A stretch of DNA of 64,000 nucleotides from Saccharothrix sp. NRRL B-16314 (lineage in GTDB: Bacteria; Actinomycetota; Actinomycetes; Mycobacteriales; Pseudonocardiaceae), in the NCBI RefSeq assembly GCF_000716595.1, contig NZ_JNXC01000002.1:310001-374000 (forward strand). The letters run 5' to 3'. Under the pieces are notes generated by a model. It had not been told where the DNA came from. It made no database searches and saw only the letters and a list, made by a program, of their open reading frames with translations. Numbering within the stretch: the first letter of the stretch is position 1; the number at the start of each line of letters is the position of its first letter. Both the position numbers and the translations under genes were made by a program. This document shows positions 46,196 to 54,462 of this stretch, one piece after another.

Positions 46196-46629
46196 CGGGC
46201 GGGCGACGCGCCCGGCTCGTCGTCCAGGACATCGGGGACGACGTCGGCGGTGCACCACTTGCACTTGTCGGCGTCGACCGCGATGAACTCCTTGCAGTGC
46301 GGGCACTCGCGCGAGCCCTGCGCACGGAAGTTGCCGAGCTTGGCCAGCTTCATCAGCTTCACCAGGCCGAACAGCACCAGGCCGAGCAGCAGGAAGTTCA
46401 GCAGCTCGGTCAGGAACGCGCCGTAGCGGATCTCGGCGTTGTTGACCGTGAACACGAAGCCGCTGAAGTCCGGCTGGCCGAAGATCGCCGCGACCAGCTG
46501 CATCAGCACGTTGCCCGCCAGGCTCTCGACCAGCGCGGCGAACGCCGTGCCGATGATGAAGCCCAGCGCCAGGTCGAACATGTTGCCGCCCAGGGCGAAA
46601 GCCTTGAACTCCAACCACAGGTTCTTCAC
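46192..46629 (-). CDS. mscL: MscL-type mechanosensitive channel with C-terminal zinc ribbon
   Basis: 145 residues. The MscL core is clear: [20 protein letters not shown] then two transmembrane helices. Unusually it ends in a CPHC...CKWC zinc ribbon (C109, C112, C123, C126) in place of the normal helical bundle. The channel releases solutes during hypo-osmotic shock; the ribbon may sense metals or redox state. The GTG at 46629 is used because the channel begins there; it overlaps the RHH gene stop. Confidence 0.87.
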   Translation of the reverse strand: MKNLWLEFKAFALGGNMFDLALGFIIGTAFAALVESLAGNVLMQLVAAIFGQPDFSGFVFTVNNAEIRYGAFLTELLNFLLLGLVLFGLVKLMKLAKLGNFRAQGSRECPHCKEFIAVDADKCKWCTADVVPDVLDDEPGASPAR

Positions 46630-46723
46630 CTGGGTTGAATCGGTCCGCGGGGCGACCGGCCTTGAGCCACACGTTCGGGTGATCAACTCGCGGGTGGCGG
46701 CTGCCGATGCGACGGTAGGCGAG

Positions 46724-47503
46724 GTGAGCGAGCTGAACTCCCCGTACACGCCCGGCACGCCGGCCTGGGTCGACATGATGACCACCGATCGCCAGGCCAC
46801 CATGGACTTCTACGGCGGCCTGTTCGGCTGGGACTTCGAGATCGGCGGCCCGGAGACCGGGCACTACACGATGGGCCTGGTGCGCGGGCTGCCGGTGGCC
46901 GGGTTCGGCGAGATGCCGCCCGACGTGATGTTCCCCGTGGTGTGGACGACCTACCTGGCCACCGACGACCTGGACGAGTCGGTCGAGTCGCTCAACGCCA
47001 ACGGCGGCAAGGTGCTCGTGCCGGAGTACGACACCGGCGGGCCGGGCCGCGGTGCGATCGCCGTGGACCCGTTCGGTGCGGCGTTCGGGCTCTGGGAGGC
47101 GGGCACGCACATCGGCGCGTACGTGGTGAACGAGCCCGGCTCGGTGATCTGGAACGAGCTGGCCACCCGTGACCCGTTCAGCGCGGCGGAGTTCTACCGG
47201 CAGGTGTTCGGGCTGGAGCTGGACCCGCTGCCGGACATCCCGTACACGCAGTTCCAGGTCGACGGCCGAGCGGTGGCCGGCGTGTTCGGCATGGCCAACG
47301 AGATCCCGGCCGAGATCCCGCCGCACTGGATGACCTACTTCGCGGTGTCCGACGCCGACGTGACGGCCGAGCGGGTGCGCGAGTTGGGCGGCGTCACGGT
47401 CGGCGACGTGGTCGAGTCCCGGTTCGGCCGGTTCACCACGGTCGGCGACCCGATGGGCGCGACGTTCCGGATCATCCAAGCGCCGCCTTCCACCCCAGAC
47501 TGA
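46724..47503 (+). CDS. Double VOC-domain (glyoxalase-like) protein
   Basis: 259 residues with two VOC domains, the first from WVDMMTTDRQATMDFYGGLF, the second from WNELATRDPFSAAEFYRQVF. Similar two-domain proteins occur near resistance genes and are called hydroxylase or glyoxalase-like, without a proven reaction. The GTG at 46724 is used because the frame further up overlaps mscL on the other strand. Confidence 0.85.
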   Translation: MSELNSPYTPGTPAWVDMMTTDRQATMDFYGGLFGWDFEIGGPETGHYTMGLVRGLPVAGFGEMPPDVMFPVVWTTYLATDDLDESVESLNANGGKVLVPEYDTGGPGRGAIAVDPFGAAFGLWEAGTHIGAYVVNEPGSVIWNELATRDPFSAAEFYRQVFGLELDPLPDIPYTQFQVDGRAVAGVFGMANEIPAEIPPHWMTYFAVSDADVTAERVRELGGVTVGDVVESRFGRFTTVGDPMGATFRIIQAPPSTPD

Positions 47504-48275
47504 CCACCAGCGCCACCACGATGGTGAGGAACACCCGGCGCACGAACGCGGACCCGCGGCGCACCGCGAGGCGTGCGCCGAACACCGCGCCCGTCACGTT
47601 GCAGAGCGCGAGCACCAGGCCCAAGCCCCACAGCACCTTCCCTGCCGGGATGAAGTAGAGCAAGGCGCCCAGGTTCGTCGCGACGTTGACGACCTTGGCG
47701 GTGGCCGAGGCGTGGAGGAACGCGAAGCCCACCACGCCCACCAGCAGGAACACCAGGAACGTCCCGGTGCCCGGTCCCGCCAGACCGTCGTAGAAGCCGA
47801 TCAGCACGCCACCCAGGGCCATCAGCGTGATCTGCGCGGCGCGCGCGAACCTCGGCGTCTCGGCGACGCCCAGGTCCGGCTTGCGCCACGTGTAGAGGCC
47901 GACGCCGACCAGCGCGACGAGCACCACACCGTTCAGCACACCGGGCGCCAGCGCTCCCGCGAACGCCGCACCGCCCACCGCGCCGACGAACGCGGCCGAC
48001 GCCATCGGCAGCGCCGACCACCAGTCGATCGTGGTCTGCCGCGCGTACGTGCGCACGGCGGCGGACGTGCCGACCACGGACGCCACCTTGTTCGTGGCCA
48101 GCGCGTACAGCGGCTGGCCGCCGGGCGCGATCAGCAGCAGCGCAGGCAGCTGGATCAGCCCGCCGCCGCCCACCACGGCGTCGACCGCGCCGGCCACGAG
48201 GGCGGCCAGGCAGAGGAACAGCAGCGCGGCGAGCGAGATCTGGCCGAAGCCGGGCCAGTCGAGTGCGGCGGTCAC
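47472..48275 (-). CDS. TSUP family sulfite exporter TauE/SafE-like protein
   Basis: 267 residues with about eight transmembrane helices and the TSUP repeat (GAVDAVVGGGGLIQLPALLL and GFYDGLAGPGTGTFLVFLL). It may export sulfite or take up organosulfur compounds. It is separated from the sulfur operon by 21 kb. The C-terminus overlaps the VOC gene by 32 bases. Confidence 0.88.
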   Translation of the reverse strand: MTAALDWPGFGQISLAALLFLCLAALVAGAVDAVVGGGGLIQLPALLLIAPGGQPLYALATNKVASVVGTSAAVRTYARQTTIDWWSALPMASAAFVGAVGGAAFAGALAPGVLNGVVLVALVGVGLYTWRKPDLGVAETPRFARAAQITLMALGGVLIGFYDGLAGPGTGTFLVFLLVGVVGFAFLHASATAKVVNVATNLGALLYFIPAGKVLWGLGLVLALCNVTGAVFGARLAVRRGSAFVRRVFLTIVVALVVSLGWKAALG

Positions 48276-48353
48276 CGGAACAGCTTAACCGGACGGTTGT
48301 ACTGCTTTTTCGCCCTCGCCTCCCGGTGCTGGTAGCGGGACTTCCACGGCGTG

Positions 48354-48367
48354 TGGGAACGCTCCCA
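48354..48367. promoter_or_regulatory. CebR-type operator
   Basis: TGGGAACGCTCCCA differs by one base from the CebR consensus TGGGAGCGCTCCCA. CebR is the LacI-family repressor of cellulose and cellobiose use in Streptomyces and is released by cello-oligosaccharides. It lies 86 bases before the beta-glucosidase start. Confidence 0.82.
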
Positions 48368-48452
48368 AATGGGCCGTTCGGACCTGTTGTGCGCCGGGTC
48401 ACGCGGGAAGGGTGTCTCCCTGTTCTCCCTGATCCACCCCAGGAGGTTCTCG

Positions 48453-50735
48453 GTGTTGAGATCCCGCAAACGCACGGCGGTGGCCGCGTTGGCCGCGCTC
48501 GCCCTGCTCGTCACCGGAGCGCAGGCCAGCGGCATCATCGAACCGGCGGGACAGTCGTACCTCGACGCCCGCGCGCCGGTCGACCGGCGGGTCGACGACC
48601 TCCTCAGGCGGATGACGCTGGAGGAGAAGGTCGGCCAGATGACCCAGATCCGGCTGGGCAAGCTGCGCGGCAACTGCGAGTGGAACCCCGGTCCGCTGCG
48701 CGAGGACTGCATGAAAGCCGTCCTGGAGGACGCGAAGGTCGGCTCGATCCTGTCCGGCGGCGGCGACGCGCCGAACCCGAACACGCCGCGCGCGTGGGCC
48801 GAGATGACCAACGCCGTCCAGAAGTACGCGATGGACCACAGCCGGCTGCCGATCCCGCTGATCTACGGCGCGGACGGCGTGCACGGCCACTCGAACGTGC
48901 TCAGCGCCACGATGTTCCCGCACCAGATCGGCCTCGGCGCGACGTGGAACCCCGAGCTCCAGCAGCAGCTCGGCGCGTCGACCGGTCGGGCCATGCGCGC
49001 CACCGGCGTGTTCTGGAACTTCGCGCCGGTGTCCGACATCGCACGTGACACCCGGTGGGGCCGCTACTACGAGACCTACAGCGAGGACCCGGTGCTGGCC
49101 GGCGCTCTGGCCGCGGCGAACGTGCGCGGGCAGCAGAGCGACCCGACCGACGGCACCGCCAAGCTCACCGCGACCGCCAAGCACTTCGCCGGGTACTCGG
49201 AGCCGTTCAACGGGCACGACCGCGCGCCCGCGCAGCTGCCGATCCGGTACCTCCAGGACACCGTGCTGCCCGCGTTCCAGCCGCAGTTCGACGCGGGCGT
49301 CGGCACCGTGATGATCAACTCCGGTGCGGTGAACGGCGTGCCGGCGCACGCGTCGAAGTACCTGCTCACGACCCAGTTGCGCGAGCGGATGGGCTTCCGC
49401 GGCGTGGCGATCACCGACTGGGAGGACATCCGGTTCCTGGTGGACCGCTACCACGTGGCGGCGGACTACGAGGAGGCCATCGCGATGGCCGTCAACGCCG
49501 GCGTGGACATGGCGATGGAGCCGTCCAACGCGGCGGAGTTCACCTCCGGGCTGCTGTCCGCCGTGCGCGGCGGTGCGGTCAGCGGCAAGCGGATCGACCA
49601 GGCCGTGCGGCGCATCCTGAAGCTCAAGTTCGAGCTGGGCCTGTTCGAGAAGCCGTACGTCGACCCCGAGAAGGCCGACGCGATCGTGAACGGCGCCGAC
49701 CGCGCGCTGGCCCGTCAGGCTGCGGCGGAGGGCGCGGTGCTGCTGCGCAACGAGGGCGGGGTGCTGCCCCTGTCGACCGGCGTGGGCAAGCTCGTGGTGA
49801 CCGGAGACACGGCCGACTCGCCGGCCAGGCAGCTCGGCGGCTGGACGGTCGGCTGGCAGGGCGTGCCCGAGTCGTCGCCGATGCCGCCGACCGTGACGGT
49901 GTTGCAGGGCATCAAGGCCGCCGTTCCGTCCGCCGACGTGGTGAGCGCGCCCACGCAGGCCGAGGCCGTCGCGCAGGCCGGTGACGCCGACGCGGTGGTC
50001 GTGGTGCTCGGCGAGGACCCCGGCGCCGAGGGTGAGGCCGACACCGAGGAGCCCGCCCTGACCGCCGCGCAGCAGGGTCTGGTGGACGCGGTGCGGGCCA
50101 CCGGCAAGCCGGTCGTGGTCGTGCTGCTGACCGGGCGTCCGCAGGTGCTCGGCACGGTGGCGGACGCTCCCGCGCTGGTCGCGGGCTGGCTGCCGGGCAC
50201 CGAGGGCGGCGCCGCGATCGCCGACGTGCTGTTCGGCGCGGTGAACCCGAGCGGGAAGCTGCCGGTGTCGTGGCCGAAGTCGGTCGGCGACCAGCCGTTC
50301 ACGTACGACCAGGTGCGGGGCGCGAACGCGGCTCCGGGCTCGGGGTACGACCCGGCGTTCGCGTTCGGGCACGGCCTCTCGTACACGACGTTCACCACGT
50401 CGGCGCCGACCCTGAAGTCCACCGAGGTGGGCCGGGACGGCCAGGTGAAGGTGTCGGTGACGGTCGCCAACACCGGCTCGCGGGACGGGACGCTCGTCGT
50501 GCCCGTGTTCGTGCACCAGCCGGTGAGCAAGGTCCTGACACCGCAGCAGCGCCTCGTCGGGTTCACCCGGGTCGCGGTGAAGGCCGGTGAGGAGCGGGCG
50601 GTCGACGTGACGTTCGACGTGAAGCGCCTCGCGGTGACCGCGGGTGACATGGACGGCGGGGGGAAGCCCGAGGTGGCGAAGGGCTCCTACGAGGTCGTGG
50701 TCGGCGACGGGAGGGCTCGGTTCACGGTGCGGTGA
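48453..50735 (+). CDS. Secreted GH3 beta-glucosidase
   Basis: 760 residues: a signal peptide ([18 protein letters not shown]), the GH3 N-terminal barrel ([30 protein letters not shown]), the nucleophile Asp in VAITDWEDI, the C-terminal GH3 domain and a fibronectin-like module. It releases glucose from cello-oligosaccharides outside the cell. The GTG at 48453 is preceded by AGGAGG; starting at 48351 would overlap the CebR-like operator. The operator ties it to cellulose use. Confidence 0.92.
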   Translation: MLRSRKRTAVAALAALALLVTGAQASGIIEPAGQSYLDARAPVDRRVDDLLRRMTLEEKVGQMTQIRLGKLRGNCEWNPGPLREDCMKAVLEDAKVGSILSGGGDAPNPNTPRAWAEMTNAVQKYAMDHSRLPIPLIYGADGVHGHSNVLSATMFPHQIGLGATWNPELQQQLGASTGRAMRATGVFWNFAPVSDIARDTRWGRYYETYSEDPVLAGALAAANVRGQQSDPTDGTAKLTATAKHFAGYSEPFNGHDRAPAQLPIRYLQDTVLPAFQPQFDAGVGTVMINSGAVNGVPAHASKYLLTTQLRERMGFRGVAITDWEDIRFLVDRYHVAADYEEAIAMAVNAGVDMAMEPSNAAEFTSGLLSAVRGGAVSGKRIDQAVRRILKLKFELGLFEKPYVDPEKADAIVNGADRALARQAAAEGAVLLRNEGGVLPLSTGVGKLVVTGDTADSPARQLGGWTVGWQGVPESSPMPPTVTVLQGIKAAVPSADVVSAPTQAEAVAQAGDADAVVVVLGEDPGAEGEADTEEPALTAAQQGLVDAVRATGKPVVVVLLTGRPQVLGTVADAPALVAGWLPGTEGGAAIADVLFGAVNPSGKLPVSWPKSVGDQPFTYDQVRGANAAPGSGYDPAFAFGHGLSYTTFTTSAPTLKSTEVGRDGQVKVSVTVANTGSRDGTLVVPVFVHQPVSKVLTPQQRLVGFTRVAVKAGEERAVDVTFDVKRLAVTAGDMDGGGKPEVAKGSYEVVVGDGRARFTVR

Positions 50736-50791
50736 GCTGCCCTGATATCCTTCTCGGCCGTACCCGCGCGGCATTCCGCTGTGGAGGAAAA

Positions 50792-50810
50792 CCACCCCCT
50801 CGTGGGGTGG
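50792..50810 (+). promoter_or_regulatory. Hairpin in the rpsT leader
   Basis: CCACCCC (50792-50798) pairs with GGGGTGG (50804-50810), a small stable stem within the 128-base leader between the GH3 stop and the S20 start. In other bacteria S20 controls its own translation through its leader; whether this stem does so is unproven. Confidence 0.4.
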
Positions 50811-50863
50811 AGCCGGTGACAAGCGCGGTACGACTCCGAGACCGAGGAAAAGGTGGCTTTCGC

Positions 50864-51124
50864 GTGGCGAACATCAAGTCCCAGCTGAAGCGGATCAAGA
50901 CCAACGAGAAGGCGCGCCTGCGCAACAAGGCCGTCAAGTCGTCGCTCAAGACCGCGATCCGCAAGTTCCGTGAGGCTGCCGAGGCCGGTGACAAGGAGAA
51001 GGCTGTCGCGCTGGTGCAGGAGGCTTCCCGCAAGCTCGACAAGGCCGTCTCCAAGGGCGTCATCCACGCCAACCAGGCCGCCAACAAGAAGTCGGCGCTC
51101 GCCCGTCGCGCCAACCAGATCTGA
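50864..51124 (+). CDS. rpsT: 30S ribosomal protein S20
   Basis: 86 residues, very basic: [20 protein letters not shown] begins the three-helix bundle that binds 16S rRNA. The GTG at 50864 is used because the family starts there; a longer frame from 50732 has no homology. It is followed by a hairpin terminator and faces holA, the usual actinobacterial order. Confidence 0.96.
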   Translation: MANIKSQLKRIKTNEKARLRNKAVKSSLKTAIRKFREAAEAGDKEKAVALVQEASRKLDKAVSKGVIHANQAANKKSALARRANQI

Positions 51125-51426
51125 TCTGGTTCTTCTTCAAGAAGCGCCGCTCCCCCGCACGGGGTGGGCGGCGCTTCTGCGTTGTCCTGCATCTCATCGC
51201 ACGCCGGTGAATCTTCTCCCGCGGTGAATCTTCTGCAGCCGTGCGGTCAGCGGGCCTTCTCCCGCCGCGGATCTTCTGCCGCCAAGCGGTCAGCGGATCT
51301 TCTCCGGCCGCGGAACTTCTCCCGCCAAGCGGTCAGCGGATCTTTCCCCGGCGCGAAACTTCTCCGCCACTCGGTCAGCGGATCTTTCCCCGCTGCGCGG
51401 TCCGCGGACCTTCTCCCACCGTGCGG
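51125..51426. other. Non-coding gap with terminator and repeats
   Basis: No credible gene. It holds the rpsT terminator (51140-51178) and the 43-bp repeat array (from 51199). Frames across it are made of repeated short peptides and have no ribosome-binding sites. Confidence 0.7.
51140..51178 (+). terminator. rpsT terminator hairpin
   Basis: AGAAGCGCCGC (51140-51150) pairs perfectly with GCGGCGCTTCT (51168-51178), 17-base loop. No long T-run follows, as is common for actinobacterial hairpin terminators. Confidence 0.75.
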
Positions 51427-51429
51427 TCA
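51199..51429. repeat. Imperfect tandem repeat array (unit about 43 bp)
   Basis: Four to five units, each of the form GCGGTCAGCGGATCTTCTCC plus GCCGCGGAACTTCTCCCGCC, fill the space between rpsT and holA. The final GCGGTCAGCG contains the holA stop codon (TGA on the minus strand, 51427-51429), so the array meets the gene end exactly. Units differ by a few bases each. Confidence 0.8.
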
Positions 51430-52407
51430 GCGCCGTCCGTGCGCCGCGACGATCTTCAACACCGCGCGCTCCAGGGCATAACCCGAATCGGCCGCGACGC
51501 CTTTCACGTCGGCGTTCAGATCGGCGACCACCGTCATCGCCGCCGCGAGCCCCGGGTCTTCCCAGCCACGCGACTGGCCCTGGGCCTTCTTCACCTTCCA
51601 CGGCGGCATGCCGAGCTCGCCCGCCAGCTTGAACGGGTCACCCCGCCCCACCGCGGACACCCGCGCGACCGTGCGCACCGCGTCGGCCAGCGCGTCGGCG
51701 ACCAGCACGTGCGGCACACCGAGCTGGATCGCCCACCGCAACGCCTCCAGCGCACCGGCCCGGTCACCCATCACGGCCTTCTCCGCGACCGCGAACCCCG
51801 TCACCTCGGCCCGGCCGCGGTGGTAGCGGCGAACCGCGTCGGCGTCGACCTTGCCGCCGGTGTCGGCGACGAGCTGCGACGACGCCGCCGCCAGCTCGCG
51901 CAGGTCCGACCCGACCGCCTCGATCAGCACCGCCACGGCCTCGGGATCGGCCTTGCCGCCCGCCGACCGGATCTCGTTGCGCACGAACGCCTCGCGGTCC
52001 GCGGCCTTGGTGACCTTGGGGCACTCGGTCACCCCGGCGCCGGCCTTGCGCAGCGCCGCGGGCAGGTCCTTGGCCACCTTGCTGCGCCCGCCGCCGGTGT
52101 GGACGACGACCAGCGTCACGCCGTCCGCCGGCGCCTTGGCGTACGCGAGCACCGCGTCGGCGACCTCCTTGCCGATCTCCTGCGCCGCCTCCAGGGCGAT
52201 CACCCTGCCCTCGGCGAACAGCGACGGGCTCACCAGTTCGGCCAGCTCAGCCACGGTGAGATCGGTCACGCGGACGCGGGTCAGGTCGGCCTGCGGGTCG
52301 GCTTTGCGGGCGGCGTCCAACGCGCCGCGCACAGCGCGCTCGACCAGCAACTCCTCCTCGCCGACGATCAGGTGCACGGCGTCGGGCGTGTCAGCGGGCG
52401 CACTCAC
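51427..52407 (-). CDS. holA: DNA polymerase III subunit delta
   Basis: 326 residues of the clamp-loader delta subunit, which opens the sliding clamp. VHLIVGEEELLVERAVRGAL, the FAEGRVIALEAAQEIGKE region and the C-terminal collar (KLAGELGMPPWKVKKAQGQS) match. The GTG at 52407 (VSAPADTP) is the likely start; a longer frame to 52509 overlaps the thrC leader. Convergent with rpsT. Confidence 0.92.
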   Translation of the reverse strand: MSAPADTPDAVHLIVGEEELLVERAVRGALDAARKADPQADLTRVRVTDLTVAELAELVSPSLFAEGRVIALEAAQEIGKEVADAVLAYAKAPADGVTLVVVHTGGGRSKVAKDLPAALRKAGAGVTECPKVTKAADREAFVRNEIRSAGGKADPEAVAVLIEAVGSDLRELAAASSQLVADTGGKVDADAVRRYHRGRAEVTGFAVAEKAVMGDRAGALEALRWAIQLGVPHVLVADALADAVRTVARVSAVGRGDPFKLAGELGMPPWKVKKAQGQSRGWEDPGLAAAMTVVADLNADVKGVAADSGYALERAVLKIVAAHGRR

Positions 52408-52504
52408 GCCGCGATCCTCCCACGCGCAACGGGCGTCCGGATGGTGGACGTGTCTGGCTGAGGGTCGGGATCGTGCCGTAGTTTGAAGCCACAACTGAAT
52501 ACCG

Positions 52505-52628
52505 CTCATCCAGAGGGGCAGAGGGATCGGCCCGAAGAAGCCCCGGCAACCCGTTGTTCAGCGTGCGCATCACAGCGCGCGCCGGCAATCACGGTGCCAA
52601 TTCCGACCCGCGACGCGGGAAAGATGAG
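52505..52628 (+). promoter_or_regulatory. SAM-I riboswitch
   Basis: The conserved core is present: CTCATC (P1), AGAGGGGCAGAGGGATCGG, GCCCCGGCAACC, then GGTGCCAATTCC, and a closing GAAAGATGAG. P1 pairs CTCATC (52505-52510) with GATGAG (52623-52628). The 3' strand of P1 runs into GAGGAG, the likely thrC ribosome-binding site, so SAM binding could hide it and lower translation. S-box elements usually control methionine or SAM genes; this one controls threonine synthase. Confidence 0.93.
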
Positions 52629-52641
52629 GAGATACCTCGCG

Positions 52642-53904
52642 ATGACTGCTGTGAGTGTGCCTTCGGCCACCACCTCCTTCGACCTCGGTCCGGCTCGGGC
52701 ACTGTCCTGCCGTGAATGCGGGCACGAGACGCCTCTCGCCCCGGAATACGCCTGTCTGGAGTGTTTCGGGCCGCTGGAAGTGGCCTACGACTTCGGCCGG
52801 GTCCGCCGTGAGGACATCGAAGCCGGCCCCCGTTCGATCTGGCGCTACCGCAGCCTGCTGCCCGTGCCGTCCGACGTCCAGTCGCACCCCAACACCGACC
52901 CCGGCGGCACCCGCCTGGTCGAGGCCGACCGCCTCGCCAAGGCCCTCGGTGTGCGCAAGGTGTGGGTGAAGGACGACACCGGCAACCCGACCCACTCGTT
53001 CAAGGACCGCGTCGTCGGCGTCGCCCTCGCCGCCGCCCGCGAACTCGGCTTCAAGGTGCTGGCCTGCCCGTCGACCGGCAACCTGGCCAACGCCGTCGCC
53101 GCCGCCGCCTCCCGTGCCGGCTGGCAGTCGGTGGTCCTGGTCCCCTCCTCCCTGGAGCGGGCGAAGATCCTGATGACCGCCGTCTACGGCGGCAACCTGA
53201 TCACTGTCGACGGCAACTACGACGACGTGAACCGGCTGGCCCAGGAACTGGCCGCCGAGCACGAGGACTGGGCGTTCGTCAACGTCAACGTCCGGCCCTA
53301 CTACGCCGAGGGTTCCAAGACGCTGGGCTACGAGGTCGCCGAACAGCTCGGCTGGCGGCTGCCCGACCAGATCGTGGTGCCCATCGCGTCCGGTTCCCAG
53401 CTGACCAAGGTCGACAAGGCGTTCCGCGAGTTCGGCAGCCTCGGCCTCGTCGAGGAGACCCCGTACCGGGTGTTCGGCGCCCAGGCCACCGGCTGCTCCC
53501 CCGTCTCGGCCGCCTTCAAGGCCGGCCTCGACGTGGTCACCCCGGTCCGCCCGGACACCATCGCCAGGTCGTTGGCGATCGGCGCGCCGGCCGACGGCCC
53601 CTACGTGCTGGACGCCGTCCGCCGCACCAACGGCGCGATCGAGGACGTCACCGACGAAGAGGTCGTGGAAGGCATCCGCCTGCTGGCCGAGACCGAGGGC
53701 ATCTTCGCGGAAACCGCCGGCGGCGTCACCGTGGCCACCGCGAAGAAGCTCATCGAGACCGGCCGGCTCGACCCGGACGGCGAGACCGTGCTGCTGATCA
53801 CCGGCGACGGCCTCAAGACCCTGGACGCCCTGGGCGACCGGGTCGGCCCGAGGGCCAACGTCCCGCCGTCGGCGGAGGCCGTGCTGAAGGCCCTCCAGGA
53901 CTGA
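52642..53904 (+). CDS. thrC: Threonine synthase
   Basis: 420-residue PLP enzyme that converts O-phosphohomoserine to threonine. The PLP lysine is K121 in THSFKDRVV. An N-terminal zinc ribbon (C23, C26, C38, C41) is present, as in long actinobacterial forms. The ATG at 52642 follows the SAM riboswitch; an alternative ATG at 52624 would start inside the P1 helix. Regulation by SAM links threonine supply to methionine status. Confidence 0.93.
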   Translation: MTAVSVPSATTSFDLGPARALSCRECGHETPLAPEYACLECFGPLEVAYDFGRVRREDIEAGPRSIWRYRSLLPVPSDVQSHPNTDPGGTRLVEADRLAKALGVRKVWVKDDTGNPTHSFKDRVVGVALAAARELGFKVLACPSTGNLANAVAAAASRAGWQSVVLVPSSLERAKILMTAVYGGNLITVDGNYDDVNRLAQELAAEHEDWAFVNVNVRPYYAEGSKTLGYEVAEQLGWRLPDQIVVPIASGSQLTKVDKAFREFGSLGLVEETPYRVFGAQATGCSPVSAAFKAGLDVVTPVRPDTIARSLAIGAPADGPYVLDAVRRTNGAIEDVTDEEVVEGIRLLAETEGIFAETAGGVTVATAKKLIETGRLDPDGETVLLITGDGLKTLDALGDRVGPRANVPPSAEAVLKALQD

Positions 53905-53958
53905 GCCCTCCGGCTCTGAGCCCTCGATCCCTGGGCCCACCGGCACCGCGCCCGGCGT

Positions 53959-53989
53959 ACCGGGGTCCGGTCCTCGACCTGACCCCGGT
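53959..53989. terminator. Hairpin between convergent genes
   Basis: ACCGGGGTC (53959-53967) pairs with GACCCCGGT (53981-53989) perfectly with a 13-base loop. It lies between the thrC stop and the convergent 154-residue gene and may terminate both transcripts. Confidence 0.6.
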
Positions 53990-53997
53990 GCGTCCGG

Positions 53998-54462
53998 TCA
54001 CAGGGCGATCCTGGCGGAGCGCATCCAGCCGGTTCGGGGGAAGGCCGCCAGCTCAGGCAGGACGTGCGGCCCGACCTGTTCGGTGACGACGCGCCAAGCG
54101 GTCAGCATCTGGGGCCACGGGCGTTTCGCCTTCTCCTGGTTGTAGCGCTCGGCATGCCATTCCTCCGGCGGTATGGCGAGGTCGGCGTCGAACAGGGCGT
54201 CGGAGATCAGGCGGTAGGCGGTGTCGGCGGCGGGCACCTGCGCCATGCGGATGACGCCGGTGACGGTGGCCCTGGAAACGATTCCCCGGCCGCCACCGGG
54301 CAGGTCCTCGCAGACGTAGTAGGTGAAGGCGGGCCGCAGCTCGTCCCGTGGCCACGGTTCCGCGGTGTAGCCGGGCTGCCACAGGGCCCAGGCCACCGCC
54401 CGGTTGCCGCCCTGCCGCACCCAGCCCGAGTGCAGCCGGATCCATGCGTCGTTGTTCCTCAT
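53998..54462 (-). CDS. Hypothetical protein overlapping the comEC frame
   Basis: 154 residues from the ATG at 54462, preceded by GGGGAGAACG. The sequence (WIRLHSGWVRQGGNRAVAWA then WQPGYTAEPWPRDELRPAFT) looks like a normal folded protein with many aromatic residues, while the comEC frame that runs over it does not. I do not recognise a family. It probably follows comEC as the last gene of that unit. Confidence 0.65.
   Translation of the reverse strand: MRNNDAWIRLHSGWVRQGGNRAVAWALWQPGYTAEPWPRDELRPAFTYYVCEDLPGGGRGIVSRATVTGVIRMAQVPAADTAYRLISDALFDADLAIPPEEWHAERYNQEKAKRPWPQMLTAWRVVTEQVGPHVLPELAAFPRTGWMRSARIAL

Noticed and set aside
48399..50822. 807-codon minus frame antisense to the GH3 gene
   Set aside because: Same pattern of antisense shadow; the plus-strand gene has a full set of GH3 motifs.
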